A DNA stretch of 64,000 bases from Auanema rhodensis (GCA_964057225.1 OZ059894.1:9310131-9374130), one strand, 5' to 3'; positions 37,969-51,300 are shown, counted from the first letter of the stretch. The notes: a model not told the origin generated them from the sequence alone. Program-made: numbers and translations.

Positions 37969-39865
37969 CGGCAGTAAAAGTCATTACTGGCTTGTTAACG
38001 CAGAATCCAAATACTTCTCGATTTTCTCATTGATACCACTATCATGCCATGTGTGTACTTAGCTTAGAGAATTATCGTCAAAAAACTCACATATTCTGTT
38101 AATTTGGCCGTTACAGAATGTTCGATGAAGTTTCTTATCAAACCAAATGATTTTATTCTTTTCTAGAAAAAAAGGGGGAATACCCCTCTTCCAGACTGCG
38201 GTTAGGTTAACACCTGATCCCCAGGGATCATTATAGCCTAAACTCACAAATTATTTTGAACATAAGTTTACTTCCTCTTCCCAAACGTTCATTCGCCTTT
38301 TTATAAAATTTACTAAAATGTCTTAATATTAAACAAAAGCTTATAAGAACTTAATTATTCGATTTAGTCTTAATGGAGGTTAGTTTTCTCAAGATGAGAC
38401 CTCATTACTTTTCGTCTAATCTCGTTCTAATAATTATCTCTGTCACCCGCATTCTGTTCGGATTTCTCATCTCCTTTTTTAAATCGAAAATTGTTTGTTT
38501 CGCTTTATGAATTAGATATAAATCTTCGCCAAATCATAAGTTATCTCTATTGTTTCCAAAGTTTTCATTAGCCTTTTACATATTTGTAATAAACAACGAG
38601 GCTTCCGTCTTGGACTTTTTTCTGTTTCTTATTGAATTTCTTTATTTAAAAATCTTGCGAAGAAGATTCAATGATATGAGATGTTTTTATTTTACCGGTG
38701 TAACTGGAAATATTTCCACAGTTTTCATCTATCCAATTACTATAGAAATCATTCTTCTTAAGGATTCGTGAACAGTATTATTTCCTTGTTTTTCCGCTTC
38801 TTCAACGTTTTTGCTTTTTTTTTACTATTTGTCTGCTTATTGTATGCTAAATCTACTTGAAGTAATTCTTACTCTTTCTGTCAGTCTGACCAGCAGAAAC
38901 CGGCAGTTTCAGCTAGATCAGACCATCCGTTCATAACTTCTTACCAATCCTATTTGTCTTTATGGCTAATGATGGTTAAGAAAAAGTTTCAGTTTTCTGA
39001 TTTATATACTGAAATTAGAAAGCGTGTTTGATCTATGTGCACAATCATGTTCCGCTATTCTTATTTTCTACAGTACTTGCATATGTACAAGAAGAGAGTG
39101 TATGTGAAAGATTGAGAGAGGTAGAGAGAGAGAGAGAGAAAGAGAGAGAGTCCACAAGTACTACTGGTATTACTCTCATGATTGTCATTTGCTTCCTGTT
39201 CTTCTCGAATATGTCCTTTTCTTTTAAGAATTTTTTTTGAACCCGGATCATTAATTGCAACAATGGTATGATTTTTGAAATATTACAAAATGTGCTGACA
39301 GGTTTTAGATAATCAGAAATTTATTGAATTACGTGCAATACATTCATATTGCAATTGACTTCCTATGGTGGGAGGGGTGGGTGGAGAACACAACTAAAAG
39401 TTCATAGAGCTACAATCTATCTTAGAAAATTGACCTTGACTCCTCTCTAAAGGATATTGAGAAATGAAGCAATTTACCTCGAAAATAGCGATGAATCTTA
39501 CTCACACCTGCTTTGTCAGACTTCACTGTGCTTAATTGCTGATACCAGGATATCTAGACGGCCGGCATCAATCTGTCATTGAAACATGCTTCTCATCTCC
39601 TTCAACTCCTCTATCTCAATCTTTAACAGTCGTTTTCGTATTTGAAAACCAGATTTTTAACGGATAATTGTCTCACTCCTTTACAGCTTCTTTACACTTT
39701 TATCATTCTAAACTATCATATTTCCTGTTCTTATTATTTTGAAGTTTTTATAATTTATTCAAGAACATTCCTGTCATCTAATTCAATCTCATTATAGGCT
39801 CAACTCCGAATATACGAGATATTCTATATATTTTCTATTTTTCTTAGTTTTTAATTCGATTAATC

Positions 39866-42800
39866 ATGCGTCTTTGTACGCAAAAGTATCAAGCTCATCT
39901 AGAGGTAAGACAGTATTTTGAAAAGTTTTATCTCTAATTATCAAAAATTTTTAGAAATATTGTTATAATTTGGGATTATCAATAGGATATAATCCATGGA
40001 AGTATATTATTGGCATATTACTTGTAACAGCTTTATCTTCTCTTGGATTCCTCCGATTTCATCAGGTATTTTATGCTTTGATATAATATATTCTATATAT
40101 ATATATTGTTATTTTAGCTAAACAATGCTAGAATTACTTTTACTGCTTCTGATTCCCGATCTCATGTGGAAGGCGCGGTTATGGAAAACTTTCTGCGTCA
40201 AAACGGTAGCCTTCACATGGTTGAGGTATATTCCATATAAGTTCACGATAATATGTATATATAAGCTGTATAGGTTATGATAAAATCCTCTGATAATGGC
40301 TCATTACTCAGAGATGAGTTTAGACATCAGCTTTGGCATATGGTAAAGGAAATTGCTAATGACATCAAGGCTCACGTAAGTTTAAATAAGTTTTAATGAT
40401 CATTGACACATTATGTTACAGGGTTCTGATAATAGACTTCTATCCTATAATGATATGTGTGCACCATATTGTCAAAAGAATGATCCATTCTATGCTTTTA
40501 TCAAGCTTTACGAACACAACATAACCGATTTACAAGTATAATTTGAAATAATTTTCTTAAATTCAAATAGAAGAATGTTATAGTTAACATATCCAGCATT
40601 GGATATTATGGGAAAACAGTTATTCATTGCAAATAATCTTTATGGAATTGAATTCGTTAATGGATCGAGTAAGATTATAAAAGGATTCAATACTGTTATT
40701 CTGAGATACTATATGGTACACCAGGATATGAAGCCAATGCTTGAATGGGAAGGAAAAGTAAATTATATTCTTATAGTTATAATTAATGAGAAACGTTTTT
40801 CAGTTACTTCATCTTCTATATGAATCTAATAAGTATCCTTTCCTCAGAGGTGGTGCTGGTTCTGATAACATTGTTTCAAAGGTAAAAATGAATGAGAATA
40901 TTCTATAATCATTCTTATATTTCAGGAAGTTAAAGCTATGGGAACTCGAACAGCTCCATTACTCTCAATCTCTTTGGTTTTACTTATGTTCTTCCTCGTT
41001 GTATGCTCATTCCGGTAGCAATCGTTAATAATATATATCGATGTTCATAATCTAATTCTAGCTACCGTCGGCAAGAGTCTAAGCCGTGGGAAGCTTTGTT
41101 GGGAGGTGCTATTCCGATTTTGGCCGGAATAACCACGGTTGGTATGGTTTCAGCTACTGGTTTAGCTTTCCAATCTATTGTTGTCAGCTCTCTCTTCCTC
41201 ATCTTAGCTATAGGTCTGTTTGAGAGTTTATTTTTCAATTTAAAAAAATATTCGCTACAGGAATCGATGATGTTTTCATCATGTTATCAGCTTGGCATAG
41301 AGCTGATAGATCACTCGATATTCCACATCGAATAGCTGAAATGGTGAAAGTGAGCTAATTACAATGAACTGAGATTTCATTCTCTTTACCTAGGAATCTG
41401 GATGTTCAATGACTGTAACTTCTATTACTAATGTAATTTCATTCGGAAATGGAGTACTATCGACAACCCCTGTTCTTCAGGTAATTTTTCATATTTTGCT
41501 TTTCGTTTACTTCAATTTGTTATAATTTAGAGTTTTGCCATATACTCTACAGTTGCCAGTGTTGCATGTTTCTTCTATCAACTTATGCTTTTCCCTGCCA
41601 TCATGACTTTGACGGCACCAAATGAGTATAAGAAGATTGATGATGTAAAGTATGTGACAATTGTTTGAAACTTAGTTTTATCTTATATCTTCAGCAAGTC
41701 ATGTCTACCAAATGAAATCAAAATTATCAAGCCTCTAGGAAAATTCCATGATAGAGCATGGAAGAAATTGGCTAAGCTTGTAACTGAACCATTAACAGCT
41801 GTCATTACTATTGGAGTAAGTGAATATCTTTGATTTATTAATTTTTCAAAAATCTGTATTAATGAATGAATGTTTATAAACGATTTACAGATTTTGATTG
41901 GATATTGGACACTCTCCGTTTATGGAATTTACATTGTCGAAGTAGACTTAGCAGTTCAGCATTTGGCACCAAAAGAAGCTAAAATTGCGCAATTCAAAGC
42001 TGAATATGATGAAGCTATAAAGGTATAATGCAACAAATTGTCATACTGTAACTCTATTTCCGTTTTCAGGGTATGCAAACTGTTGCTACTGTGGTGACAA
42101 ATCCAGGAGATTTAAGAAATTCTACTCGTTTAGAGAGTATAAAGACAATGCTTTACGATTTTGAGCATACTAGTTACAGGTTAATTATACTAAATTTACT
42201 AGTTTCTAATAATAAATGAAATTTAAGTTATGGAAATGAATCAACTTTCTGTTTCCTTAGACCTTATTTGGATTATTTGAATTTCTATGAAGCTGACGAA
42301 GATGATACGGTAGTTTATTTATAAAATATTTTAGATATAATATGTTGTAATATATTTTAGCCAGTTGTCTTCACTTATGAAGCTATGGAATCCTTTTTAA
42401 GAATTGATCCATTTTGGGCTCCAACAATTCATATGAACATGACAGCTTGTAAACTAAATCAGCCTGAATGTATTGAATCATTCCTCTTTACAAGTGGATT
42501 TACCACTCTTAGCAGGTATATGAACTCAACTTTTTCTACTAAATTCACTTATTTTGTTCAGTTATAATGAAATGTATCCATTGCTGGAAGAGTGGAGAGC
42601 TATCAGTGATAATACTCCCGAGCTTGGTATCTATTCATATTCAGAGCGAAGTAACTTTGCTGATCAGGTTTAATAGTCAATCGCAAATTTGTTATGTAAC
42701 AATTTAACTTCAGACTGCTGCATTAACTGGTGTAATCTGGGAAACATTGTTATCAGAAGTTATATGTATGGGATTATCTTATATAGTTCTTGTTCCGGAT

Positions 42801-43589
42801 ACAGATTCCATTATCGCTTCCATGTTTGCTTTATTATCTGTTAATATGGGAGTAAGTATTTTTTCCTCACAAAGTTTAAATTTATTCGTTTCGGAACATT
42901 TAGTTTTACCTTCTATTGTCTATGTTCTTTTAGGTATTTGGCTTCTTGTCTCTTTGGGGAGTTGGTGTTGATCCAGTATCTATGGCAGCTCTCTTGATGA
43001 GTATCGGATTTTCTGTGGATATTTCTGCTCATATAAGTTATCACTACTATACAGTCAAAGCACCTGTACGTATATAAAACTATTTTAATTAATACAACTA
43101 CTTCTAAATACATCATTTGGATCTTTTCAGACAGCACGTGAACGTTTAGAGGATGCTTTCCTTACTATTGGGTGGCCAACGGTTCAAGGAGGAATGAGTA
43201 CATTGGCAGCAATGTTACCTATCATGTTGACACCCAATTATTTGTTATTAACCTTCTTGAAAGTGAGATTACCATCTAGGCTTCATCACTTAAACTTTGT
43301 TGTTGTTCAGGCTGTAGCTCTTGTCATCGTCTTCGGTCTTCTTCATGGCCTCATAGTTCTACCGGTATTCTTATCACTGATAGACATTGCTATGAAATCA
43401 TGTAGACAAGATAGGTATATCCTCATCAATAAATACTCACTAATCTCATCATTTGCTATCTTTAGAATTGCTGATAGTTCGGAAACTGCTACAGCTTCGT
43501 CAAGCAGCACTTCTTGTGACAGCCTGCCTCAGACTCTAGCACCACATCGGATTTCGATCAAAAGTTTCACCAACTACTCATCCAAATAG
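39866..43589 (+). CDS. Patched-related (PTR) family membrane protein
   Basis: About 24 short exons give roughly 870 residues. The start is ATG 39866 ([13 protein letters not shown]), 18 bp after a TTTCTTAG acceptor. TM1 is [19 protein letters not shown] large luminal loop with paired Cys ([12 protein letters not shown]) follows. The sterol-sensing/RND block contains [39 protein letters not shown] and [16 protein letters not shown], with the GIDD motif in TM4. A second loop has Cys and N-glycosylation sites ([18 protein letters not shown]), followed by the second RND half with [19 protein letters not shown]. The last TM is [20 protein letters not shown], and the Ser-rich cytoplasmic tail ends NYSSK. 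The protein belongs to the expanded nematode PTR group, whose known roles are in moulting, cuticle and membrane traffic. The exact orthologue cannot be assigned. Transported substrate is unknown. Confidence 0.9.
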
Positions 43590-43983
43590 ATATCAGACTT
43601 CATCAAACCGGGTTGACCAAAGCATCAATAACAGCTACAAGCCAAACGCTAGCATATAGCCGTGAGATTACCATGTTGCATCGCAATATTTTTACGTTGT
43701 CCTTCCAAACTTTTGCATTCATTATACGGGTTTTACACATATTATTTGTATTGGAAAGATTATTCGTCTTCGATTCTTGAAAAATATTAGTTTGTAACTA
43801 GTTTTGATAGCCGAACATGCTCAAAATTTGGTTCGGCTAATATATATTGAATGTTATAGAAATTTCAGTACAAAACGGTTGCATTCTTTTGCAGAAAATA
43901 ATGTAAATGTGAAGTTGTATGACAAAATGTATTTCATAAAAATTTGCAAAACACTTTTAAACAGTTTTTTTACGTCAAATTGA
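43590..43983. other. Convergent 3' flanks
   Basis: No gene is seen between the PTR stop (+) and the PLA2-like stop (-). This is ordinary AT-rich 3' sequence. Confidence 0.6.
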
Positions 43984-44467
43984 TTAAGGAAGACCCCATT
44001 TTGGATCAGTAAAGGTAGGATAAAACGCATTACCCCATGCCTTGACATGGTTGCAGAAATTTGTTGAATGCATCTAGAATATTTACAAATGACTAAGAAT
44101 ACGCTTGATAAACATACCTTGCACAATCCCTTTGCTTTGATATTGTCGAGACAACGGCAGAATTCCTGATCGCATACTTCTGACTTGGTACGTTTTGCAT
44201 AGCACTTACCGTGTATAGTACAACAACTTGCATAATCAGCTAAATTTTACAAGAAAATGTATGAAAACCAGCATATTTGATTCACTTACAAAGTAAATCT
44301 ACGCAATCAAGCTTCACATTTACTTCCATTCCGTTATTCGTAAAAGGGTCCAAACCACAATAAAATCTTGACAATACATATGAAGGAAGCAGAGCTACCA
44401 AGATTGAAATAAGAAGCATTACGCGATGTGTTGACAATGAATAGAACTTGGTTTGAAATATGCACAT
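43984..44467 (-). CDS. Small secreted phospholipase A2-like protein lacking the catalytic Asp
   Basis: Three exons (44467-44290, 44239-44118 and 44073-43984) give 390 nt (129 residues). A hydrophobic leader, MLLISILVALLPSYVLS, starts at the second Met, which is the better signal-peptide start; the first Met adds 16 residues. The mature part is Cys-rich and carries the PLA2 central pattern ASCCTIHGKCY followed by CDQEFCRCL. In active secreted PLA2 enzymes the motif is CCxxHDxCY, where His acts as base and Asp holds calcium. Here Asp is Gly, so catalysis is doubtful. Similar small PLA2-like secreted proteins occur in nematodes. The gene lies 218 bp downstream of SCYL1 on the same strand, close enough for co-transcription, though I see no clear acceptor at its start. 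Its role is unknown. Confidence 0.65.
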
Positions 44468-44685
44468 ATATAAACTTTTTTCTTAATGAATATTAATGGA
44501 CAAATAAGATTTCACAAATGGATTTCGCATTATGAAGTTAATCTAAACTAGTTTACGAATATATCACAGTTCAAGAAGAATCCCAAAACATATTAAGAGC
44601 ACTTATACATTAAAAAAATTAAATTAATTAATACACCCGGTCAACACTAATAAACATCCCAGGGTAGTTATGCTCCAGATAAAAA

Positions 44686-47600
44686 CTACCAGTCAGCAAA
44701 ATCATCCATTTTTGCTGTTGCTTTTGTTGGTTCTAATTTCAAAGCACCTTTAGCAGCGCGTTTCTTGGCTAGTTCAGCCTTTCGAGCCTCCTGTCTAGCT
44801 GCCGCCTCGGCCCTACGGGCTTCTAAAAAAATTTATTTGAAGATACATTTTACGCGCATTACCTCTATCAGCATTGTTAGAAACCACAGGTTTAGCTACC
44901 TTCACTGCTTCTCCTTCCCATTCATTATTGTCCCATCCACTTGAAGTATCTTGATTCCAGTCTAAATTTTGAAATCAACAGATGTTTTGACAAACTTTGA
45001 TTACTACCTGAGTTACTTGAGGGTGATTTGGATAGACTTGTGTCAGCGAACAGATCTGTTACTGAAATATGGAAATTTGTCAAATTAGCAATTTAAAACT
45101 CATACCTTTTTCTACAGCTGGCTTAGGTACGGATGGCTTTCTAATGACTGGCTTATCAAAGCTCTGTTTCTTAACTGCGGGACTACTAGCTGGCTTCGTA
45201 GTTTGCCAGTCATTGGACCAATCGTCCTCATCATTCTTCTCGGAAGCATCAGCCCAATCATCTAAAATTGCAAATATTCATCTAAATAAAATACAAAACT
45301 ACTAACCAGCAGGATCGTCGTCCAAATCACCCCAGCCATCATTATCAGAGCTTTGGGGTGGAGCAGTAGGAGTGTTTGTTGGTTTTACGGGAGGGCGACA
45401 TTCTTTTTCTTCATTATTACTGGGGCTGCCCTCTTTCTTTCCTGGAGATCCAGTATCTGGTGGTGGTGGACCCTTATAGAACTTTCCAGATAACGACTTC
45501 AGAGCCCAGCTAGCCCATTGTGGAACCTAAGAATGCAACACGTCTTTCTATTCCGCCAAAAAGTAAAATATATACCTTGTCACTAGATAATAGAGACTTT
45601 CCTCCAGCTCTAACTTGTGCTTCATGTTCCGCAATCAACTCAGGATTTTCACTCACACGTTCAAGAGTACTGAGAAAACCTTTAATTGCTTTAAAGGCTT
45701 GTTCTCGAACCTAAGCACGAAATTCGAATAAGGTTAATCAGAATGTTAATTACCTGTGACTCAGGATCACAACATAAAGGAGATAACGACGGTAAAACAC
45801 GGTTAGCAATTTCACCGATGGAATAGAATTGTTGAGTAGCGGACAATGCAAGTAAAGCTGCTAACCTTGCTGGAGGAAACGGATCCTATAGTGTAAGTAT
45901 TAGGAATTACATATTTGATTTCAAGCTTACTTTCATTCCTCTAGTGAAAGCACTTAAGAGAATCTGTTGACGTTTTGAAGGATCCAACAAAGCTCCAACT
46001 TTTCCCAAGCAAATTGTCGTGTTTGTACGAATGCCACCATGTTCATCGCCTCCTGCAGAAAGAGACAAGTCATTACTTGACAACAAAGCATGAGAACGTA
46101 TGCCTCGATAGCTCAGTTGGGAGAGCGTTAGACTGAAGATCTAAAGGTCACCAGTTCGATCCTGGTTCGGGGCAACTTGTTTTGCAATTTTAAAAAAATG
46201 TTTCCAAACATGATAAAGCAAAAGCAGTGATCACCTTACAAGGAATTATCTTTTAAATTTGTTTTAAGCAAAGAAAAAGTTAAAAAAAATATATAAATAG
46301 GATATATAATATAAATAATGTGAAATGATTGAAAAGGTAATAAAATTTAAAAAAAAAAGAATAATATATATAATTTAAAAAATCAACAAACTAAGATACT
46401 AACCTTGTAATCTAGCAAGATATTTCATTAACTCCACGTTAAGATTGTGGAAGTTAAGTTTCTCAGCAAGTGGAACCATGGCTTTCACAGTACTTTCTCG
46501 TACAGCAGGTGATGTGTCCAAGAATCCAGTAATCAAATTGCTGAAAATGTATAAATTTGGTTAAAAACTCAAAATCTTCTAAGATCTAAAAAGCACCTAA
46601 AGATTTTGTCATTAACTACAGATGAAGTCAAATGAGCACTGAATTCATCAATTCTCTCCAATAGTTTAACACGTGTTGTTCGGTCAGAACTACTGAACAA
46701 CTGAAATATGATTGAGATTATTGTGAAACTAACTTTCAAATAATTACTTTAACCAAGCAGGGAACAATTCTCCGCTGATATTCTTCTTCATCAAGTAATC
46801 CTCCTAACTTAAAAAGAGGAATGAGAATATTTGGTCCAGCATCTCCATACTCATAAGTCTAAAATAGAATTAAGAAATAACTTTTTTCTGTGATAGAAAT
46901 ACCATAATCAATCTGGGGAGAATCTTATATTTAGCAATATCATCAGGAAATATTCCAAGATTTTCACTGAATTATTGAAATTATACAAATACATTTGTAC
47001 AAAAAAACTAACCGTAAATGCATAAAAAAGCTTTGTTTTTCACTGGATTCTTTCAACTGGAACTCTTCTAAAAACAATAAAGTGTCCACAAATTTATTCT
47101 TGAAATATCCTCCATTCAGTCTCTGCTCTGAAATTTTTCGTTATGTTCAACACATATTATAAATTAAATAAACCTCTAATAAGATCAGAAACTGACAGTC
47201 TGGATGCAGATGGAGCAGCAATTTTTTTGTAAATTTCAACAAGTCTAGAAGATGTAAACTAAGCAATCAATAGAAAAGAGCAGTTATACCTAGAAGGTAG
47301 CTTTCCTGGTGCTTGAGGCTTACTAATACCAGCATTAAAGCCATTAAAAATTTCCCAAAGAACTATACCAAGTTGATTCAGATCATTTTGGGCATTTCTA
47401 GAAGAAAAAATGGGTTTACTGGTAAAAATATCTATTTGAATACGTGAATGATGTGATTTTGTGAACACATGATAACTTCCAATCTCCCCCTTCTGTTACA
47501 TAAATTCCTTCTCGAATATTTTCATGACTTAAATTAGCCTCATGCAAAAATTTCAGACAATTCTGAAAAAAATCAATATATCCAAAGAATGGTTCTATGG

Positions 47601-48080
47601 GAAACTGACCAAAACTTGGAAAAAACCCCACGATACAAAAAATTCTTTCTGTTCTCCACTAAGTTCCCTAGTTCGGAAATAGTGAGAAAGGGGAACACAG
47701 CGTTCAGTGACTAAGTAGAATGTGTTTTCAATCTTAAAACAGGAAAAAGCTTCTAACAAACAAAAAATATATAAATCCAACCTCAATACTTTCCTGGAAC
47801 GCAATAATATTAGGATGTCTCATTGTCTTCAACTTTTGTGCTTGGGCTCTGAGATCAGCAACATCAGTTGATGTCCAGAAGACAGTTGCTAATACTTCTG
47901 GTTCGCTCTAAATCAAATTTCGTACAAATAGTTTATTTGAATACTTATTATTACTTTTTTGAAGCTTTTAGTAAGTTTAATCCCATTGACTTGAATAAAG
48001 TCTTCATTTCCAGAAGGCAGTTCATAGGCAAATCCAGCTTTAGGGTCCCTTGAGAAAAATGACGACAATACTGAGGTCAT
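44686..48080 (-). CDS. scyl-1: SCYL1-type pseudokinase (N-terminal kinase-like protein)
   Basis: The start is ATG 48080 with [20 protein letters not shown], the characteristic SCYL1 N-terminus. The kinase-like domain follows ([33 protein letters not shown]), but the HRD loop is replaced ([11 protein letters not shown]) and no DFG is present ([11 protein letters not shown]), so it is a pseudokinase. After this come [17 protein letters not shown] and a long run of HEAT-repeat helices in exons from about 47.2 to 45.5 kb. The low-complexity tail has WD/DD motifs and ends in a basic coiled coil ([20 protein letters not shown]) and DDFADW at the TAG 44686-44688. SCYL1 acts at COPI vesicles between Golgi and ER. 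A tRNA-Phe gene lies antisense in an intron at 46102-46174. The promoter is shared with symplekin. Confidence 0.9.
46102..46174 (+). tRNA. tRNA-Phe (anticodon GAA)
   Basis: A 73-nt cloverleaf. The acceptor stem is GCCTCGA/TCGGGGC with a T-G wobble and A73. The D-arm contains TAGCTCAGTTGG (A box). The anticodon stem-loop is TTAGA-CTGAAGA-TCTAA, anticodon GAA. The T-arm is CCAG-TTCGATC-CTGG (B box). A TTTT Pol III terminator lies a few bases downstream. It is encoded opposite to SCYL1, inside one of its introns. Confidence 0.97.
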
Positions 48081-48321
48081 ATCTTTAGAAAAATATTAGT
48101 ACTAGTGGAATGTGATAAAGCTTCTTATCAGAAGTGCAAGTATATATTTAAATACTGAAGAATTAGCGTGAATAGGAAATATTGTACGTAAGACAACAGA
48201 GATAACGTGTTATTACGTACGTAATTTGAATTTTTTTCTTGCTTGTATATTAATAAAGTGGAAATATTTTTTATTTAAATATTTTCTACAATTTGAAGCC
48301 TTTCTAGGGTGATTATAGGAT
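48081..48321. promoter_or_regulatory. Bidirectional promoter between SCYL1 and symplekin
   Basis: Only 241 bp separate the two divergent ATGs. Near the centre lies a perfect 14-bp palindrome, ATTACGTACGTAAT (48212-48225), made of bZIP-like half-sites, with AACGTG just to its left. Acceptors TTTCTAG and GATTATAG precede the symplekin ATG by 14 and 3 bp. Confidence 0.55.
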
Positions 48322-51300
48322 ATGGATGAAGACGTAGTACATATGGAAAATACTGACAATATCGCAGAAAAAGTAGGTGGAGCTATAGCAGCAGCACAAC
48401 AAGCTAATAATGATCCGCAAGAAACGATAAGCCACTTGGAAACCGTAAATAGAAACCTTTTTTACTTTAAATATCGTTTTGTATAGGCTGAAAAGTTGTT
48501 GTTAGATGGTAATCATGATCTCCTTGATAATTTTTTGGATGAAATGCTTGAATTTACTAGCTCAGGTGAACCTGCTTTGATTCTGTATATTGTTGCGTTC
48601 ATCGAGAGAGCATGGTAAATTAAATTATATTTTATTTTTAAAATGTAATGCTTTTAGTAAGAAAGAACCCGAAGTTATAAAAAAAGCAGTACCTGTATTA
48701 TCCTATCTACTTAGTACTGAGCATACAAAATCTGTAAAAATCACTAAACGAGTAAATATATATATATTTTTAAAAAATTTTTGCTCAAATTTATTAAGGT
48801 TATTACGGTTATTGCGAATATATACCCTTTCATATTGAAATGGGCTGTTGGAAGACGATCAGATGCAGATGCTGCAGGAGCTTGGGAAGCGTTTTCAGTT
48901 CTGAAAGGAAGAATCTTACAAATTATAGAAACAGACAATGAAGGGTATGTTATTTTTAATTTTTTTTGATTTTTATATTCTCTTTTTAGAGTTAGAACAA
49001 TGATTATCAAGTTTTTAGAAACAGCTGTGTTAGCACAATCTATAAAATCTCCTGTAAGAACATATATTCAACCGTTTGCATTAATTTCAATTTCGTTTCA
49101 GGAAAGTGAGAGTGGAAGAGGTGATATCATGTGTTTGAATGATATTCCAAGGGATCACAGATTCATATCGTTCAGAAAAATGCAAGCTGAAGCTAATCTT
49201 CATCTTCAGTCTCTGATCGATCAAACTGCACTTGCTCACATCTCAGCGCAGGTACTGTCATCTTATTTTGTTTTCTGTACTTGTTTTTTGGCTTCAGAAT
49301 CTTGTTTCATGTGTAAATGTATTATGTGCTATTGCTCGACAACGGCCAGATTACATGGGTAAAGTGATGGATGCTTTGAAAGGATTGCACGCCAACCTTC
49401 CCCCAACCCTTGGTACTAGTCAGGTATTCCGAAGTTTTATATTCGCATTTATCAATTTTATTTCAGGTAAAATCAGTTAGGAAAGAATTAAAACTCCACA
49501 TTCTTAAAATGCTACGACTTCCATCAGCAGTTCCCTTCCATTCTAGGTTTATTACTCTTTTAACTGATCTGGGAGCTTCTCAAAGTGTACTTTATAAACA
49601 TTTTTTTCTCTATTGATAATTGTTTTTTTTTTAAGGAGATTAATCGTGCTATTCCTGCTAATATTGCAGAACTTAAGAGAAGAGGTAAACGAACTGGTGA
49701 TATCTCTGAACCATCCGTGAAAAAATATAAAGCAGATGATGGTAAGTATTTGTCTATTCAAATATTATAAGTTGTATTGGTTTTAGAAGACCATGATGAT
49801 GAATATGGTGAAGAAACACCCAGTTCTCAAAAAATGGAAATATGTGAACAGAGGTAACCTTTTCCATGTATATTTTATGTTCATTTTGTGTCCAACTTGT
49901 AGACAGGCTATTGACACAACTACCGATTTTATTTACGAAAGATTGAGTCCCTCTTTGGCCTGTAACTTAGTTCTTATGTCTTTGGTAAGAAAAATTGCTA
50001 ACTTAAGCTTCTCGTAATTTAATTTTTCTTGTTTTAGATGACTTTACCCGATGAAATTCCTCCTGCTTTTATGTCTAGCTATACACCAATATCAGCAGCG
50101 GGCTCAGAGGTTTCTTTGAATATTGGAATTTTTAATATAATTTCTTTCTTTAAGGGACAACGAAGACATTTGTCAGAGATGATGGCTGTACAAGCAACAG
50201 CTGCCGGATTAGGACCTGGATATGAACAATCGAAAGATAAGATTCAGAAGATTGTTGAGAAACCTACCCCAAAAATGGAAAACACGTTAGCATCTTCCCT
50301 TTCCGGCTTCAGTCTGAGTTCATCTAACAAGGAAATCAAACCAATGACTAATGTACTCTCTACATATTAAAATTTTGAATCGTCATCTTGAATTCAGGTT
50401 GGGCAGAAGACTAAGCTCCAATTTGATCTTATTGCAACAACGGTGGCTCAAAAGCTATCTAGAGAAGAAACTATTGAACTCTTCGAGATGACATTTACTA
50501 GAGTAATGAATGCTGAAAGTATGTTTCTGATTATCATATCTTTCCTCAGTTTTATATTTTTTAGGAAGAGCAATACAGGGTGGAACTGCCGGTCTCCATA
50601 ACTCCATCTTAGTCCGCTTAGCCTCAAGATATCAGATTAACGATGATGTGTTTGAAAGTTTGATGATTGATTTCATTGTTCAAGATCACAAGGTTAGAAC
50701 GGATTTAGCACTTCTCTGGATAGCAGAGTTATATGCTCAATATCAAGGGTAAATTCGTGAGCGTTCTTCTTTAATGTATCTGTTTCTTTAAGTTTTTCAT
50801 ATTGCTACAATTTCAAAACGGAGGATGGAGTTTCAACTCCACAGGTTAGATTAGAACGATATAACAGGGTTATGGTAGGACTTCTCTCAGCTTTAGTGGA
50901 TAATAACCTCCCAAGAGAAGCGTATGTCTTTCAATTAGAAAAGTTTATCCTTATTTCAAATTTTAAGTATATTTCATAAAGTTCTTCTGGAAGTTCCTTT
51001 AGTAACACCAACTGCTATCCAAATTCTCAAGAAAGCTTGTTTAGATGAAGTAAGTTGCATCTTTCTTACCAGAAACATACTTTCTTCTAGGTTTTTGGTG
51101 CTTACAGCATGACAACACTTCGTGAGCTTATCTTAACTCGAGGAAGACAAAGACATGAAATGTTAGATATTCTTTTCGAGTTATCGTTCTATGAGAAGCC
51201 TGCTCATGTAAGGATTCGTTTTATGATTTTAGTAACTGCGTTACTTTCAGCTTCGTCATTCATGTGTAGATATGGTTAAAGAATTTTGTGAATTACCTTA

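Larger units (their letters stand above)
32749..39865. other. Long pyrimidine-rich intergenic region with hairpins
   Basis: No coding gene is supported over about 7.1 kb. The + strand is T- and C-rich, mainly from about 35.5 to 39.8 kb. Open frames there are low-complexity Ser/Phe/Leu/Tyr strings without splice partners. A likely poly(A) signal for the upstream gene is AATAAA at 32958-32963. Notable elements are repeated TTCACG/CGTGAA half-sites at 34925-34972, a 16-bp palindrome ATGTACATATGTACAT near 35297, hairpins at 37572-37608, 37920-37968, 38173-38187 and 38216-38229, and a (GA)n run near 39118-39150. The 3' end presumably holds the promoter of the PTR gene. Confidence 0.6.

Noticed and set aside
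38059-38247. 62-residue minus frame considered as a transposon remnant
   Set aside because: It resembles no transposase or reverse transcriptase and overlaps hairpin sequence.
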